Of a stretch of DNA of 64,000 nt, positions 10,215-22,173 are shown piece after piece. Origin of the DNA: Fragum whitleyi. Lineage: Eukaryota > Mollusca > Bivalvia > Cardiida > Cardiidae. Every line of letters starts with the position of its first letter. The first letter of the stretch is position 1. The notes beneath the pieces were generated by a model, which saw only the letters and a program-made list of their open reading frames with translations, searched no databases and was not told the origin of the DNA. A program made the translations under genes and the position numbers. The DNA lies in the NCBI GenBank assembly GCA_948146395.1, contig OX411543.1, forward strand, positions 48,894,517 through 48,958,516, read 5' to 3'.

Positions 10215-12637
10215 GTAAGTACTTTATCTTATAGATCGTAGTTTTACTGTTTAGAATTCGGATAGAGAGGTCATATCAAACAATGAAGACCCTAATCAAA
10301 TTGCTCTTGGCTGTTCAAGAACAGTTTGATTAAAGCGTACAACGTATGTCTGTCAACTAGCATTATTTTGCAATTTTGTATGTATCGATTCCACTCTTCC
10401 AGAATTCTCAACAATAATTGTCAGCCTTACTGTCCGAATTCTTAGGATAAGTTCGAAAGTTCACATTTATATACAATTGACATGAATTTTTTGGCCTTAT
10501 AATCACGTTCGTTGCCATTTCATCCAGAATTATTGAATTCATTTTATCCTGGGGTAGTAAAAAGACAGAACTAAAAACGAATGCAAAATAAGCAAATAAA
10601 TAGCCGGAGTTGGCTGGAAATTAAGCCTAGGGGTACAATAAAGATTTATATTTCGGATCGGGTTGGCGAAATTGAAAACCTTTCGAGATCGTAAGGGGAC
10701 GATTGTGAAAGATACCCACACTCATACACCTACACGCATCCTGTTAGTATGGGCATTTTACATAACATAAAGAATGGACTTTTTTTTCATAAAACAATCC
10801 TAATGCCGAATAAACGTTCACTCAATTTGCCATAACGACCTTTAATAGAGACAGGTAAATCTTATTTTATTAGTTACATTTTCTATGAATAATTAAGCTT
10901 TATAAAATTCTCAAAATACCCCAAATTAATGAGTTCGCAACAATAATTATTGGTTTGCACTTGATGTATTTAATAAACCCATCCTCGTTAAATGTAATAT
11001 AACGAACTACGTATTCTTAATATGCTTGAAATAATCTTAAAGTCTGAATATTTTCATTCTATTTTGCAATTGAGCAATTGTGTGACATTTTCATCTCTTT
11101 CACGAGTGTTTCAAGCGAAGACTCTAGCAGTCTGTTCACGTAGGGCATTTAAAAAATATGCACACTGACTGGCATTGAAGAGCTACAAGCTCTTGATTTG
11201 GAGTGCGCCAAAAGTTTTAACCCTCGTCAGACTTCGCGAAGAGTGCAGAATGACCAATGTCGACAATGTTTGTTTGATATTCAATTTCTGAACCTAGAAT
11301 GGTCCTTCTACCTTGCTATTTTAGTCATTTTTGAATTACGGTCTTTGAATGAACTCTGCTGGGCCAAATCTCTTTTTCCAACATAATGTATACAGAGTTC
11401 TAAAGTGCCCCTATTCACGTGATTGATCTCGTTTATCAAAGATATTTTAATATTCAAAATAAGGCGTTTAATTTCTCAGTACCAAGCAGTTGTAACTGCC
11501 TTTAAACATATTTGCGATTACAACTGTTTTGCACCGAGCAATCTATATATATATGCATATAAAGTTCTAAAGAAGAAGCCGACGCGAGTGATTTCAGGGA
11601 AATGGTAAAGGTTTTAAATAATGGACCCATTATCATCTGCTTTAAATTATATACAATGAATATTTGATTATATTTTTATAATGTAAAAGTTATATTTGAA
11701 ATTATAGGATTATAAAATCATTAAGCGTATCATATATAAGTTAATATGAAATATAAAGTTTTATCATTTCTTCGGCAATGAAATTGATTATTTCTTTGCG
11801 AAGCTGGGGAATTTCTATTTGAGCTATCAGTGAAAATATAAGACCAGGATAATCATTTCTTGGTGTATAACTGAATAGAGCACGTACGAAAGATCTCAAT
11901 TATAAATATTATAAATACATGTATGTGCAAAGAAAAGACCCGTTTCAGTCTGCACAAACGCCCTGTTTGCAGATTTCTATATTCTGGATAGCTTCACATT
12001 GATTTAATTGTTTCCCATATTCGAGAAATCTTACACTGTGCCAAATTGAAGAATGGATACAATTGAAAAGGAATATCCTATAATGTAGAAAGAGTTGTTA
12101 GAAAGGGGGAAAATGTATTTTCTTCTACCATAATATTTTGGGAAGTGAAATTCTTAGTCAAACACTGCGGTTAAAAGTACCAATCGGATACTGCCAAAGT
12201 CAGCCAGGATTTCTTCTTCTTCTTTTTCTTCTTCTACTACAAGCCATTATTGCAGTGTAACTCCTACGGAACATAGAAAACATGGATTCGTTAGATATGT
12301 GTTTTCAACGAGTATAACTTTAAATTTGGACATTTTGACTATCGTTTTGGGAAAACACGAGTGAAGTTAAATCTTAAGGCTAAGCAACTGAAAAGTTCCA
12401 GTTTCAATTACTGTGGTAAATAAATTCCCGAATAAGGTTTACCATATAAACTTGTTCTACCCTATATTTAAATTAGTTTTCCATTAAAACTGCAAAGAAG
12501 TAAGTAATCTTTATGAGATTCAATGACCCTTTGACACGCCAGCATTTCAGGAAAATTTTATTGAAGCACGTGACTTTATATTTTGTGATCCGCCGTGAGA
12601 AAATGGACAATCTAGGATTAGCGAAAAGCACCGAACC
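10215..12637. other. ARID3 intron, AT-rich, little recognisable
   Basis: A degraded fragment of the GTGACCCGTCACG MITE family may lie at about 11150-11300. A CTT-rich tract lies at 12208-12238. No exon with acceptable splice sites and ARID3-like coding was recognised. Confidence 0.45.
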
Positions 12638-12882
12638 CAGGCCCTGTTTTACTGAACATCTTACGATAATTTTTGTGCAAGTCAAAAATTTAAGTTGCTT
12701 CTACAGTAGGAACTGAATATGGAATTCTGCCATGCAACATCTCATTGGAATCGTCTACTAAAGACGATTCCACTAGATAGTGCAAGGCAGAATCTGACAA
12801 TGAATGAAAACACCAAGTACGATTTGTGATTTTGACTTACGATCATTTTTTTATTTTTTGAAGTTTAGTAAAACGGGCCCTT
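12638..12882. mobile_element. GGGCCCGTTTTACTAAAC MITE, copy 1
   Basis: Terminal inverted repeats ggccctgttttactgaacat and gtttagtaaaacgggccc enclose about 245 bases. The centre is a hairpin, attggaatcgtctactaaag with gacgattcc. Sub-blocks aatatggaattctgccatgc and gcaaggcagaatctgacaat are inverted partners. The same element recurs at 16360, 18197, 48951, 49185 and 53734. Confidence 0.85.
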
Positions 12883-13008
12883 GGTCAGACTACGCGGACT
12901 GCACAGGATGAGCAGGACCTCAGTACCTCTTCACTCTGGCAAATTTTCTGAATACATTATGGTCAGTCTATCTCCGTATGTATATGTAATCAAAATGCGA
13001 CCTCACTC

Positions 13009-13103
13009 AAAACTCGCTCCACACACGCATTCAATTTCATTCAAATAACATTCTAAAATCATTTACCTTGTTAATTTTACAATGTTGTTAACTGTAATTA
13101 GAA
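13009..13103 (+). mobile_element. Partial copy of the TACAGTTAACAACATCGTGAAATTGAC MITE family
   Basis: It contains aaaactcgctccacacacgc and attcaatttcattcaaataa, ending near ttgttaactgtaa. It corresponds to one arm of the fuller copies at 14034, 16627, 35560 and 48480. Confidence 0.6.
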
Positions 13104-14033
13104 GTCATCTTGGTGACATGTCTACTGATAAATAAGATGCTGATAAATATTAAAATTGATAAACACGGTTCAAAAGTATCGAACATACTTTGATCTAGTT
13201 TGCAGTTTGTCAATTTCTTTAAAAAAAATAGATAAAAAAATATATAGGCTCTTGTTTGGAGTGAATGCAAATTGAGTATATTCGCAAAAGATGTAAATCG
13301 CGAATATCACTTAATTTTCATGGCGCGAAATTATTTCCGATAATAAAGTCTTCTTTTCTTTTTCTTTTAATTTTATATTTTTTCATAAAATAACTTAAGG
13401 GAGATTTTTTCTGTACACTTTTAAATCATTTCTGCAAATTCTTCAAAATAAAATGAAATGTACGCGTAAAAGGTACGACTCTTATTTCTAGCTTTCTCCA
13501 GTGAGTTTGAATGGCCGTATTGCATGTATTACAGCTATATTCTCACTGCCATTTTGACTTTGTAATCTTCATTCAATCTATTGTTGGCCCTTTCTTCGTA
13601 CCCATCAACTGTTATTAAATAGCGAACATGATATCAACCCATAGAACGCCGGGATTGGGATGCAAACATGGCCGCCAAAAAATGACCCCGTGTTATCGCT
13701 GGAATATGCACCTTGTCATGTAACAAATCTTTACTAAACGTGACATACCATTTAAACTGGCCAAAATTAGTAATGTCTCATCAACCTCTTATCTTTTATA
13801 GTGTTTAAAGTAACAAAATGTGATAAAAATGAAATGCTATTCTTACCGCAAGACTATTTGGTTATTTCAGAAGCATTAGGAACAATATTGTTATATAAAT
13901 TAGGATAAATCTTGTCAATTGAAATGAATTTCGATCAGGTGGCTTTATTGCAACTTTAAAAAATCATTAAAACATGAAAGAGTAACATAGATTATAAATG
14001 AATACAATAGCCTGTGTATGTTTATTTATGAAT

Positions 14034-14452
14034 ACGGTTAACAACATCGTGAAATTGTCTTTCATCTCGATCAAAACCATTCCAAATCTCTCGCTCATCG
14101 CTCCATTCATTCATTCTAAACACTCACTCAAACCATTCAAAAAGGCTCCAACCTCACTTAAAAAATAGAAATAACACTGTCATTCAAATTGAATACAGCT
14201 AAAAAAAATCACGATTTCACTGACATAATTCAAATTGTTAGCGTCTGATTGTTTCTTGAAGCAATAGGTAGTTATTTACAGAATTTAGATCTTTATTTTA
14301 TTAAATGGAGGTAATAAATGTTCATCTTGAACAAAGTTAGCGACATTGATTTACCTTTCTTTAAATTCACTGAAAACTCGCTCCACACACTCATTCAATT
14401 TTATTCCAAAATCATTCCAAAACATGTCAATTTCACGGTGCTGTTAACTGTA
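14034..14452. mobile_element. TACAGTTAAC...GTGAAATTGAC MITE, copy in an ARID3 intron
   Basis: The left end is acggttaacaacatcgtgaa and the right end is tttcacggtgctgttaactg. The interior has repeated ctcactcaaaccattc-type motifs on one side and the inverted-partner type on the other. There is no coding capacity. A small open frame from 14318 merely crosses it. Confidence 0.75.
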
Positions 14453-14989
14453 CAAAAGATATATCGCTGCCATTTTCCGTTAGAACAAGGCAGAAGCTAT
14501 CTTAGCAGATTTCTTGATGGAATCTGTATACTGAACTGTAATAAAAAGTCCTACATCATATGCCGTGACTCAATTAAAACATCCCGTCTCCGTGTTTGGT
14601 GAGTTATGAGTACACGGAAATTACTGGGTTCTCTATCAAGGTCATATAAATCTCCGTATTTAAATACAGACCGCGGATGAAACTGTGATCAGTTGAAAAA
14701 TTGAGACAAATAAATTGTTATCGTCAAATATTTTGGTTGAAATTCAATATCATGCACTCACGACCGCGAGCAAATGATCACCGCTTCCTTTCTATTCGAG
14801 TTATTGTCTGTCTTTTATTTAATCTTCTTTCTATTCGAACTTTGATTGTCAATTTTCTATCTTCACCAAATGCAATATAGAGCAGACTTTATTTTTTTTA
14901 CTATGTCTATTCTTCAATTATGATGAAGTTAACGCCATATTCACATACCAAGATTGCGTATTACCCTAGCCACCTTTAAAGATACTCAC

Positions 14990-15032
14990 TCCCGAAACAT
15001 TGAGAAGCTATTACGGGTCCACTACCTTAATA
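14990..15032 (-). mobile_element. End fragment of the TTAAGGTAGTGGACCCGTAATAG MITE
   Basis: The sequence gctattacgggtccactacc followed by ttaa matches the right end of the copies at 55122 and 57664. The other end is not evident. Confidence 0.55.
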
Positions 15033-15534
15033 TTTCACTCTGAAAATTTTGACAGCTTCTTATAACGTGAAGGGTAGGGGTTAGGGGGTCATTATAATTG
15101 CTGGGTTCAGGTTTCCGACGACTACCCGACAAGAGGCTAACTCAATAGGTGATTCCCTATCATGAGCATAAACCTAGACCTTTAAAACGGATCGAATTTC
15201 GATTATAGCCCCACAACATCTCAATTAAAAGATGTTTTAATACATAGTTTGCTTTGACATATGGGGAGTTTTGAGGGGAAATTGATATCAGAAAATTAAA
15301 ATTGTCCCTTTTTACTGATATATTTCATTTATCACACTAAATGGCGTTCGTGTCAGAAGAAAATTGCTATTATATTAAGCCAATTTTCCATAGAAACTTT
15401 GAATTTTTTGGTTTGCTATGTCGCGTATCATTTTTCAAATGAACTTGTATTAAGATGTTATTAGATTATATTAACTTCAACTTTTCTCCCATGATTTTTG
15501 TACAAACCGCAGGCAAAAACCTGACTATTTCATT

Positions 15535-15856
15535 AATATTATCTTATAACTATACACATATCTGTGTGATAACAACCCATGTGATATTTTTTTATGATAT
15601 CACATAGTTATTTTTAGAACAAAGATATAATGCGGTTATTTTTAGAAACTTGCATTTCAGTAAGAAAAATCGACGAAAACAAGACAAATAGAGGTTATAA
15701 GATGAATATAATACATACTAAGTGTATTGTATGAAAAAATATCAAACTCGGTTGTGAGAATTGATAATTGTCTCGGCAGAGCCTCGACATTGATCAATTC
15801 TCCCAACCTCGTTAGATATTTTTTCTCATACAAAACACTAAGTATGTAGTATATAT
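15535..15856 (+). mobile_element. AT-rich palindromic MITE ending about 40 bases before an ARID3 exon
   Basis: The left half (15540-15757) is the inverted copy of positions 1-205. The terminal 150 bases (about 15705-15852) form a palindrome: tactaagtgtattgtatgaa pairs with ctcatacaaaacactaagta. The loop region reads attgataattgtctcggcag. The acceptor of the exon at 15894 lies just beyond its right edge. Confidence 0.75.
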
Positions 15857-15893
15857 TTATACACCAGCCTTATTATTACAAACATACTTTCAG

Positions 15894-16139
15894 GTGATGA
15901 AGACAGTTTACCTCCCACCCCAACTCACCGAAACTTAACAGAGCGTTACGCAGAACGTGACGCAATAGCAATGGAGGCTGCGTCACGTGCAATGGAAGAG
16001 GCTACAAGGAAAATGGAGGAGGCGTCACGTGCCGCTGCACTTGCGGAGGAACCTCCGAGGAAAAGGATGATGACCGAAGAAGATCGAATAATGGCTCATC
16101 CGGCCATGCCTACAGCACATTTAAAAATTACAAGTCGAA
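15894..16139 (+). CDS. ARID3: ARID3 homologue, charged helical linker and first part of the REKLES domain
   Basis: With the incoming base the exon reads CDEDSLPPTPTHRNLTERY and then a charged Ala/Glu/Met/Arg helix. The helix is followed by EEPPRKRMMTEEDRIM and PTAHLKITSR. This last part matches the REKLES-alpha region of ARID3 proteins, where vertebrate members have EPPEKK followed by an acidic helix. REKLES mediates multimerisation and nucleocytoplasmic movement in BRIGHT. The helix contains three exact 7-residue repeats (15968-16030) of the form [AK]ME[AE]A[ST]R. The acceptor is tttcag at 15893 and the donor is gtgagt at 16140, leaving one base of an Asn codon. MITE-like sequence lies close on both sides. 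Confidence 0.92.
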
Positions 16140-16166
16140 GTGAGTAAACTTTTCATAAAATATGTA

Positions 16167-16626
16167 ACCCGTCAGGCGAAGAGGGCTATCTTTGAATGCT
16201 TTTACAATAATTTCTTTAAAAAATGCACCCAGCAGAGGTCAACCTCAGGTCGTATTTCAAAAATGAGTGAAGAATAAGGATTCTAGATTCAGAAAAAAAT
16301 ATTTAAAAAGCGAAATGCATAACCACTGGTTAGCCTACGCAGTTCGTGCAATCTGACCAGGGGCCGGTTTTACTAAACACCTTACGAACATATTTTGCGT
16401 AAATAAAAATTAAGAGTTGCTTCTACATTAGTAACTAAATAGGGAATTCTGCCAATCATTATCGCATTGGAATCGTCTTCTAAAGACGATTCCGATGAGA
16501 TATTGCAATGCAGAATCTCACAATGAATGAAAAGACCGGGTACGATTTTAGAATTTGACTTACGATTTATTTTTCGTAAGATGTTAAGTAAAACAGGCCC
16601 AAACGGTCGGTACCGAACGTACTTCC
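16167..16626. mobile_element. GTGACCCGTCACG-family MITE interrupted by a GGGCCCGTTTTACTAAAC MITE
   Basis: The outer element begins gtaacccgtcaggcgaagag, 27 bases after the ARID3 donor. It shows cagcagaggtcaacctcagg and gcgcag/cgtgcaatctgaccag blocks. It is interrupted at about 16360-16600 by the second MITE (ggggccggttttactaaaca to gttaagtaaaacaggccc). The residual outer sequence resumes as aacggtcggtaccg. The nesting order implies the outer element is older. Confidence 0.7.
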
Positions 16627-17783
16627 TACAGTTAGTTACATCGTGAAATTGACATTCATCTCAATCAAAACCATTCTAAATAGCTACTCGGCGCACAATT
16701 CATTCATTCCAAACACTCATTCAAACCACCCAAAAACGCTCCAAAATCATGAAAAATCCGGAACAAAATTAGTGCCACTGGATTACCTCTCTCTAATTTC
16801 ACTCAAAACTCACTCACAGGGTATAACGTGCCACGCCGACTCCTGAAGGTTCACGGACACCTGATCGATTTTTTCGATACGGAACTAACGGTGGGGTAAG
16901 TTTTTGACTGATTTGTAAACAAAAATAATCATTTTCATTTCAATTTTTAGTATCACTGTCGAGATAAATGGTTCTTCTTTTAGGTAATAAAAGGGGAGGG
17001 TAACAACTAAGCAAAATGAGCGAGTTCTAGCCCTAGGAGTGAGTGACATTGCTCGTTTTTTAGGTTTGTCATTAATTTTTTGTCAAACAACCTGACTATT
17101 CTTCATTGTTTGTGTTTGTCTAAGAGCATTTATGTATCCTCTACACACATTACAAATTTCTCGGCAAAAGATCTACATAAAGCGAAGATATTCGTGCTTT
17201 TATTGGCCTGGGTAGCGAAAAATATGATAACTAGACACCCCCTGAATTTTTTTCGATTGGAAATCGACACCAGAATTTGTGATAGGGGGTGTCTAGTTAT
17301 CATATTTTTCGCTACCCAGGCCAATAAAAGTACGAATATCTTCGCTTTATGTGGATCTTTCGCCGAGAAATTTGGTATGCGTGTAAAAGACACATAAATG
17401 CTCTTAGACAATCACAAGCAATTAAGAACAGTTAGGTTGTTTGACTAAAAAATAATGACAAACCTAAAAAACAAGCAAAGTCACTCACTCCTAGGGCTAG
17501 AACTCGCTCATTTGGCTTAGTTTTTACCCTCTACTTTTATTTCCTAAAAGAAGAACCATTTATCTCGACAGTGATACTAAAAATTGAAATGAAAATGATT
17601 GTTTCGGTTTATAAATCAGTCAAAAAGTTGCTCCACCGTTAGTTCCGTATCAAAAAAATCGATCAGGTGTCCACGAACCTTCTGGTGTCGGCGTGGTACG
17701 TTATACCCTGTGTCACTCATCACCCGCACTCAACTTCATTTCAAAATCACCCATCTTGTCAATTTCACGATGTTATTAACTGA
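16627..17783. mobile_element. TACAGTTA...GTGAAATTGAC MITE carrying a nested foldback
   Basis: The left end, tacagttagttacatcgtga, and the right end, aatttcacgatgttattaac, are the same family ends seen at 14034 and 35560. The host sequence ctcaaaactcact is interrupted at about 16814 and resumes as tcactcatcacccgcactca after 17713. In the other copies this join is continuous. Confidence 0.75.
16815..17713. mobile_element. Foldback element: 899-bp palindrome with arms of about 430 bp
   Basis: The arms 16815-17243 and 17284-17713 are inverted repeats with few differences, separated by a 40-base spacer. The terminal repeats are cacagggtataacgtgccac and its inverse, and the flanks share the 5-base direct repeat TCACT. 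Open frames of 93-105 codons appear on both strands of the same interval because the sequence is palindromic; their peptides (for example VAKNMITRHPL) are near-identical to each other and match no known transposase. It is presumed non-autonomous. Confidence 0.9.
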
Positions 17784-18196
17784 AAATTTTCCCTTTCAAT
17801 CAATTTATTATTTATAACTATTTTTTTCACCTTTATGGGTGGCGAGTCACCATTAGTAGACAATGAAAGTACAAAGGAGTTCATATTAGTCGAACTGAAT
17901 ACCATTATAGGAGGTGTTTTATTGAGTATTGCAAAATAACTCAGTAATAACACAGTTTAGGGGTTAATTGGCGGCATGAACCCCCTATTAAGTTTACATT
18001 AAACCAATCTGAAGATATTACCTATCGTTACATCAAGTCATTGCTTATCGTTTATATTTCACTTTAGGTTTAATACAAGTTTGATAACTTAATATAGTAT
18101 CATTTCATCTTGCTATAATAGACGCGCCATAATTAATAGGAACATTACTAACAAATATTAAGTCAAATTTATTACGGATGTTGTGTTCTATTGACC

Positions 18197-18434
18197 AGGG
18201 CCCTGTTTTACTAAACATCTGACGATCGTTTTTTGCGTACGTCAAAAATTGAAATTGCTTCTTCAGTAGTAACTAAATATGGAATTCTGCCATGCATCAT
18301 CTGATTGGAATCGTGTTCTAAAGACGATTCCAATGAGATATTGCAAGGCAGAATCTAACTATGAATGAAAACACCAGGTACGATTTGTGATTTTGACTTA
18401 CAATTAATTTTTTCTTAAGAAGTTTAGAAAAACA
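18197..18434. mobile_element. GGGCCCGTTTTACTAAAC MITE, copy 3
   Basis: The ends are gggccctgttttactaaaca and gaagtttagaaaaacaggc. The central hairpin is ggaatcgtgttctaaagacg and attcc. It lies in the last ARID3 intron. Confidence 0.85.
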
Positions 18435-19560
18435 GGCATTCAAGATTTCAAGATGATATAATATCAAGAAAGTGTAGTTAAACATCTTAGTTCGAACAGA
18501 AAAATAAGTGTCTCTATAATTGGATAAATTATCGCGATTGAAGCAGACAGTAGTGTGATAAAAGGCAACAATAAAATATCAACTATTTAACCTGAATTGA
18601 GATCTACTCTTTTTTATCCTCATAAAGTTTTATTTGTTATAATCAAGTTTATATGCGCCTAAAACGCTATGAAATTATTGATAATTATAGTGAGGCGATA
18701 TTTTAATATCCGTCTACGAGAAAAGAAAATGTAATAAAACTCTATAAAAGTGAGACGATTTATTCAATTGGGATAAGACATATAAATCATGGTTTGTGAG
18801 TTGTAGACACATATAAAAACTTTTGCTAGTTATGAAAAAGAAAAAGTTCATCTTCCAAATAAAGCATTCCATTAAAACAAACAATAGATTTGTGACCGAC
18901 AAAAAAATATTCGGAACTACAGCCTAACATTTTTCATGTGAACCGTCAATGGACCACATGGGTACCCTGTATGATGAATAATACGGTCAGCTTGATTTGA
19001 AACCTTCAGCTGAGAAATTATTCGACCCTAGTCAGCCTGCGCAATCTTACTAGTTTCGAATAAAAGCCGATTCTGGTGCAATTTATCACCAAAAGAATTG
19101 TGTAAGGTATTGAACGTACCCGGGTTTTCATTTCACAAATCTTTCGTTACAATGTTGATTCGTTTGTAAAGCTTTCGTGTTTCACTTGGTGCAAAATTTA
19201 TCGTCAAAACGACAAATTAAAACATTTTTATTCTACTACAACCATTTTCGACACAAAATAATCACGATTTGACAGATTGTATTCAAATTAGGGATATAAT
19301 TCACCCAATAGCAACTCCTGATTTATCCGATATCAGTTTATACGCGATGTAGGAGTAATAAAGCATTTTGATAGCGAGTCATTTTACAACATCGAATCGG
19401 TATCGAGTATATTTCCATATTACAACACGCCTACTTAATTCACGGTAAATATCCCTTAAACGTGCTACTTGGATTAAATGGAACTTGATTTAAAACCTCT
19501 TCATGAACGATTCTAGGTTTATCATCGTCTATTATGAGAATCATGACTAATTGCATGTTT
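18435..19560. other. ARID3 intron, AT-rich with a MITE fragment
   Basis: A degraded GTGACCCGTCACG-family fragment spans about 18937-19060 (tgtgaaccgtcaatggacca, then cctagtcagcctgcgcaatc). The remainder shows no element or exon that I can support. Confidence 0.45.
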
Positions 19561-19830
19561 TCACAATTCAATTTCACCTAGTTTTTTTTTTTTTAAAAAA
19601 AAAACTAATAATTGATAATAATATACTTTTATTTAACTATTCTGCGTTATTATTCACCTGACAGCGCGTGCTTCAGACGTGTCGTAATTTGGCGAGTTTA
19701 CTTTTCAAAAGTTAGTCGCCATTGTCGTTAACCTGTGTGAATAACTGTATCCCAAAACTAAAATGATATACGTACTTAGCAAAAGTGAACACAATTCGTT
19801 GTTGGTTTAACAAAACCTCATAACTTTATC
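19561..19830 (+). repeat. Interspersed repeat related to 24600-25150
   Basis: The block gtcgtaatttggcgagttta plus cttttcaaaagttagtcgcc is found inverted at about 25040-25110. The block agtgaacacaattcgttgtt recurs in direct orientation at 24831. A T14/A10 palindromic tract sits at 19579-19604. The element type is unclear. Confidence 0.55.
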
Positions 19831-20722
19831 GTCGTCATCATCACAATATATGATAACTGAGTAGCAAAATGATAAGTCTTAGTAATTTAATGATTCTATT
19901 TTTATGATATCCATACTCCTTCAAGTACGAGTTCGTGAGTTCGTATTTTGCTCAAGGACCGTATTAAATTGCCATAACCAGAGATATTCTGTGAGTTTTT
20001 TATCAGCCATGAGCAGTCGCCCAAAGTAGAGAGTTAAACCCTTCTTCCATTCAAAGAATCATTAATTTTCAAATTATTCCACGACAAATGAAATTGTATC
20101 CAAATTAATGAGCTAGGTAAAGATTGGAGTCTTTGATCAGTGGCTCATTAAGCCGTGACGCCGATGTTACGTGAACGATTTCACACCCTAGACTCCACGG
20201 TTCAGCGGCTCAGAAGACAACACGTGCTTCATTGTGCCATATCAAAGGCTGTACCTTTTCCCCGTCATATAAGATATCACCCAATAGTTTTAAATGACAT
20301 TTAAACATGTTTGAGCAATACAATTAGGTTATAAATTCAAAAAGCGATCCTTTTTAAGATGTTAGAGTAGGTTAGGGTATTACTGTTCATTTGATTTGTA
20401 CAGTCTGTTTTTTGTCTACGTGACACATGTTAGCTAATTTTGATCCATGTCTGTTTTGCGTCAAACAGATAAAGGGTTAGTACTTGCTGATAAAGTGATA
20501 TTATTAATTTTTACTAACAATTTAATGATTGACTGGTAATAATTTCCATGTTTCATCTATAGTGAGATTTTCGATTTTTGCATCCTTATTTGCATCTTAA
20601 GATTGTTACGGTTAAATGGTCGCCTGCTAAATAGATACTTTTTCTACCCGTGCAGATGCTTTAGTGCAGTTATGAATTTGCCTGTTCTGAGCTCCCTTAA
20701 AAGCTTGGGATTTAAAACAAAA

Positions 20723-21110
20723 TGTGACCCCTCACTCGAAAAAGGACCACCTCGGAGATACGTAAAATATTTTTGAAAAAAAGACATGATCCAACAGAGG
20801 TAAACCAGCCCGGCGTTCAAGGTGACAAAACGGTACAATCTTTTAGCAATTTGTACCCCACTTTACACGTAAGTGCACGTGCAAATCGGGATATAATTTG
20901 TTAACAGTTTGCAACGTTTTTAATCTTTAACGCAGGACAGAAGCCGCTTTTCTAAACAGATGATTTCATGGGATTGCTGCATTATTTCTCTAGATGCAGC
21001 AAACAACGGTGTTAAAAAATCCACCCTATTCAGCTTGCGCAGTCTAACTGGGGTCGACATTTTACGCACTATCTAGATGTGCTTTTTTCGCGTGGCGGGT
21101 CAAATTTGTA
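20723..21110. mobile_element. GTGACCCGTCACG MITE with a hairpin H element nested inside
   Basis: The outer ends are tgtgacccctcactcgaaaa and tttttcgcgtggcgggtca. Inside, 20808-20937 is a stem type A hairpin H copy: acaatcttttagcaatttgt, then cacgtaagtgcacgtgcaaa, then gggatataatttgttaacag. The outer element's central block resumes after it (cagcttgcgcagtctaactg). Confidence 0.8.
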
Positions 21111-21246
21111 AAATACGATGTTTAATTCGATGGTGTTTTATTTCTGTTTACGTACTCATAATCGGATAAATTTTCTCGTCGGTTGGAATTCGCGATTCGG
21201 GTCTGACAGAAGTATTTGCGAGTTCGAAGTATAGGAAAGAAAACGA

Positions 21247-21312
21247 GAGCCGTGGTATATGGGAAATAGACACGAGCGTTAGCGAGTGTCTTTTTCCCAT
21301 ATACCGCGGCAC
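21247..21312. repeat. Hairpin with arms of about 24 bp
   Basis: The arm ccgtggtatatgggaaatag plus acac pairs with gtctttttcccatataccgcgg-type sequence around a gagcgttagcgagt loop. One or two mismatches are present. Confidence 0.8.
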
Positions 21313-21329
21313 GAGATTTTCTATCTGAC

Positions 21330-21661
21330 TTAGACCACGCTTTTCTTAAACTATCTGTATTTTTACCCGAACCTCTAAATAATGAAAAAGAGTAAATCTC
21401 GCCGTGAAATTACTCTAAGCAAATGAGAATATGCTGAGATCACTCACGAATCTATTTCCGTTACCATTTTCAGGTCTATTGAACTTTTGCGACTGTCGAA
21501 AGTCTTTAGGAAAAACTCGACCCTCAAAACCTGTAGAGATTCACGTGCAAGACACACTTCCATCGTATATCTGTAAATGCAACGCTCGGGAGTTGTATCT
21601 GTGATATATACTTTTGAAATCCAGTTCTCTGATTGGCCGATTCGCTTCAAGCGTGGTCTAA
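21330..21661. mobile_element. TIR-bounded element of about 330 bp (TTAGACCACGCTT)
   Basis: The 13-bp inverted repeats ttagaccacgctt and aagcgtggtctaa bound the segment. The interior is unique-looking and non-coding. A small inverted repeat (gttccagtaca / tgtactggaac) lies just outside at 21690-21722. Confidence 0.55.
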
Positions 21662-22173
21662 TTTTAGTAATAGTTGAATATTTTGACGTTCCAGTACAAA
21701 GGGGTCATTATTGTACTGGAACATCGATTTGCAATTATTTTTTAAGATAGTATACAAAAAATATTCTTGATTTCGCGTTTTCAATCGTGAATATAAGATG
21801 CTGTTTTATACTCGCCGTCATACCACGATACGTAGTACCTTTTGCGCTGCTGAATTTTATTGCAGCGACGTAAATGGTTTTCGGCGTACCATATAGGAGT
21901 TTAAAGACGGAAATGAAGCACCGTTTTCGGCTGAAACCATGAAAATGTCCAGTTGAAAAAAGAGGGATAGGTATCCTAAGAGAGAAATATCCTACAATCA
22001 AACATAAGAGCTAATAAAATATCATAAAATATTAACGAAAATGTCAGAGTTATCCGACCAATCAGTCAGCAGTGTGGCTTAATTCGATTTATCTCCGTTT
22101 ATTTGGGATGTGCGTCTTGATAGCTCGGGATTCCTTGACCGTTATCTCAATATAAATCTTTTTTGAGTTACAG

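Noticed and set aside
17080..17411. Frames of 105 (+) and 93 (-) codons with matching peptides, suggestive of a duplicated gene
   Set aside because: They are the two arms of one palindrome read on opposite strands. No known protein family was recognised.
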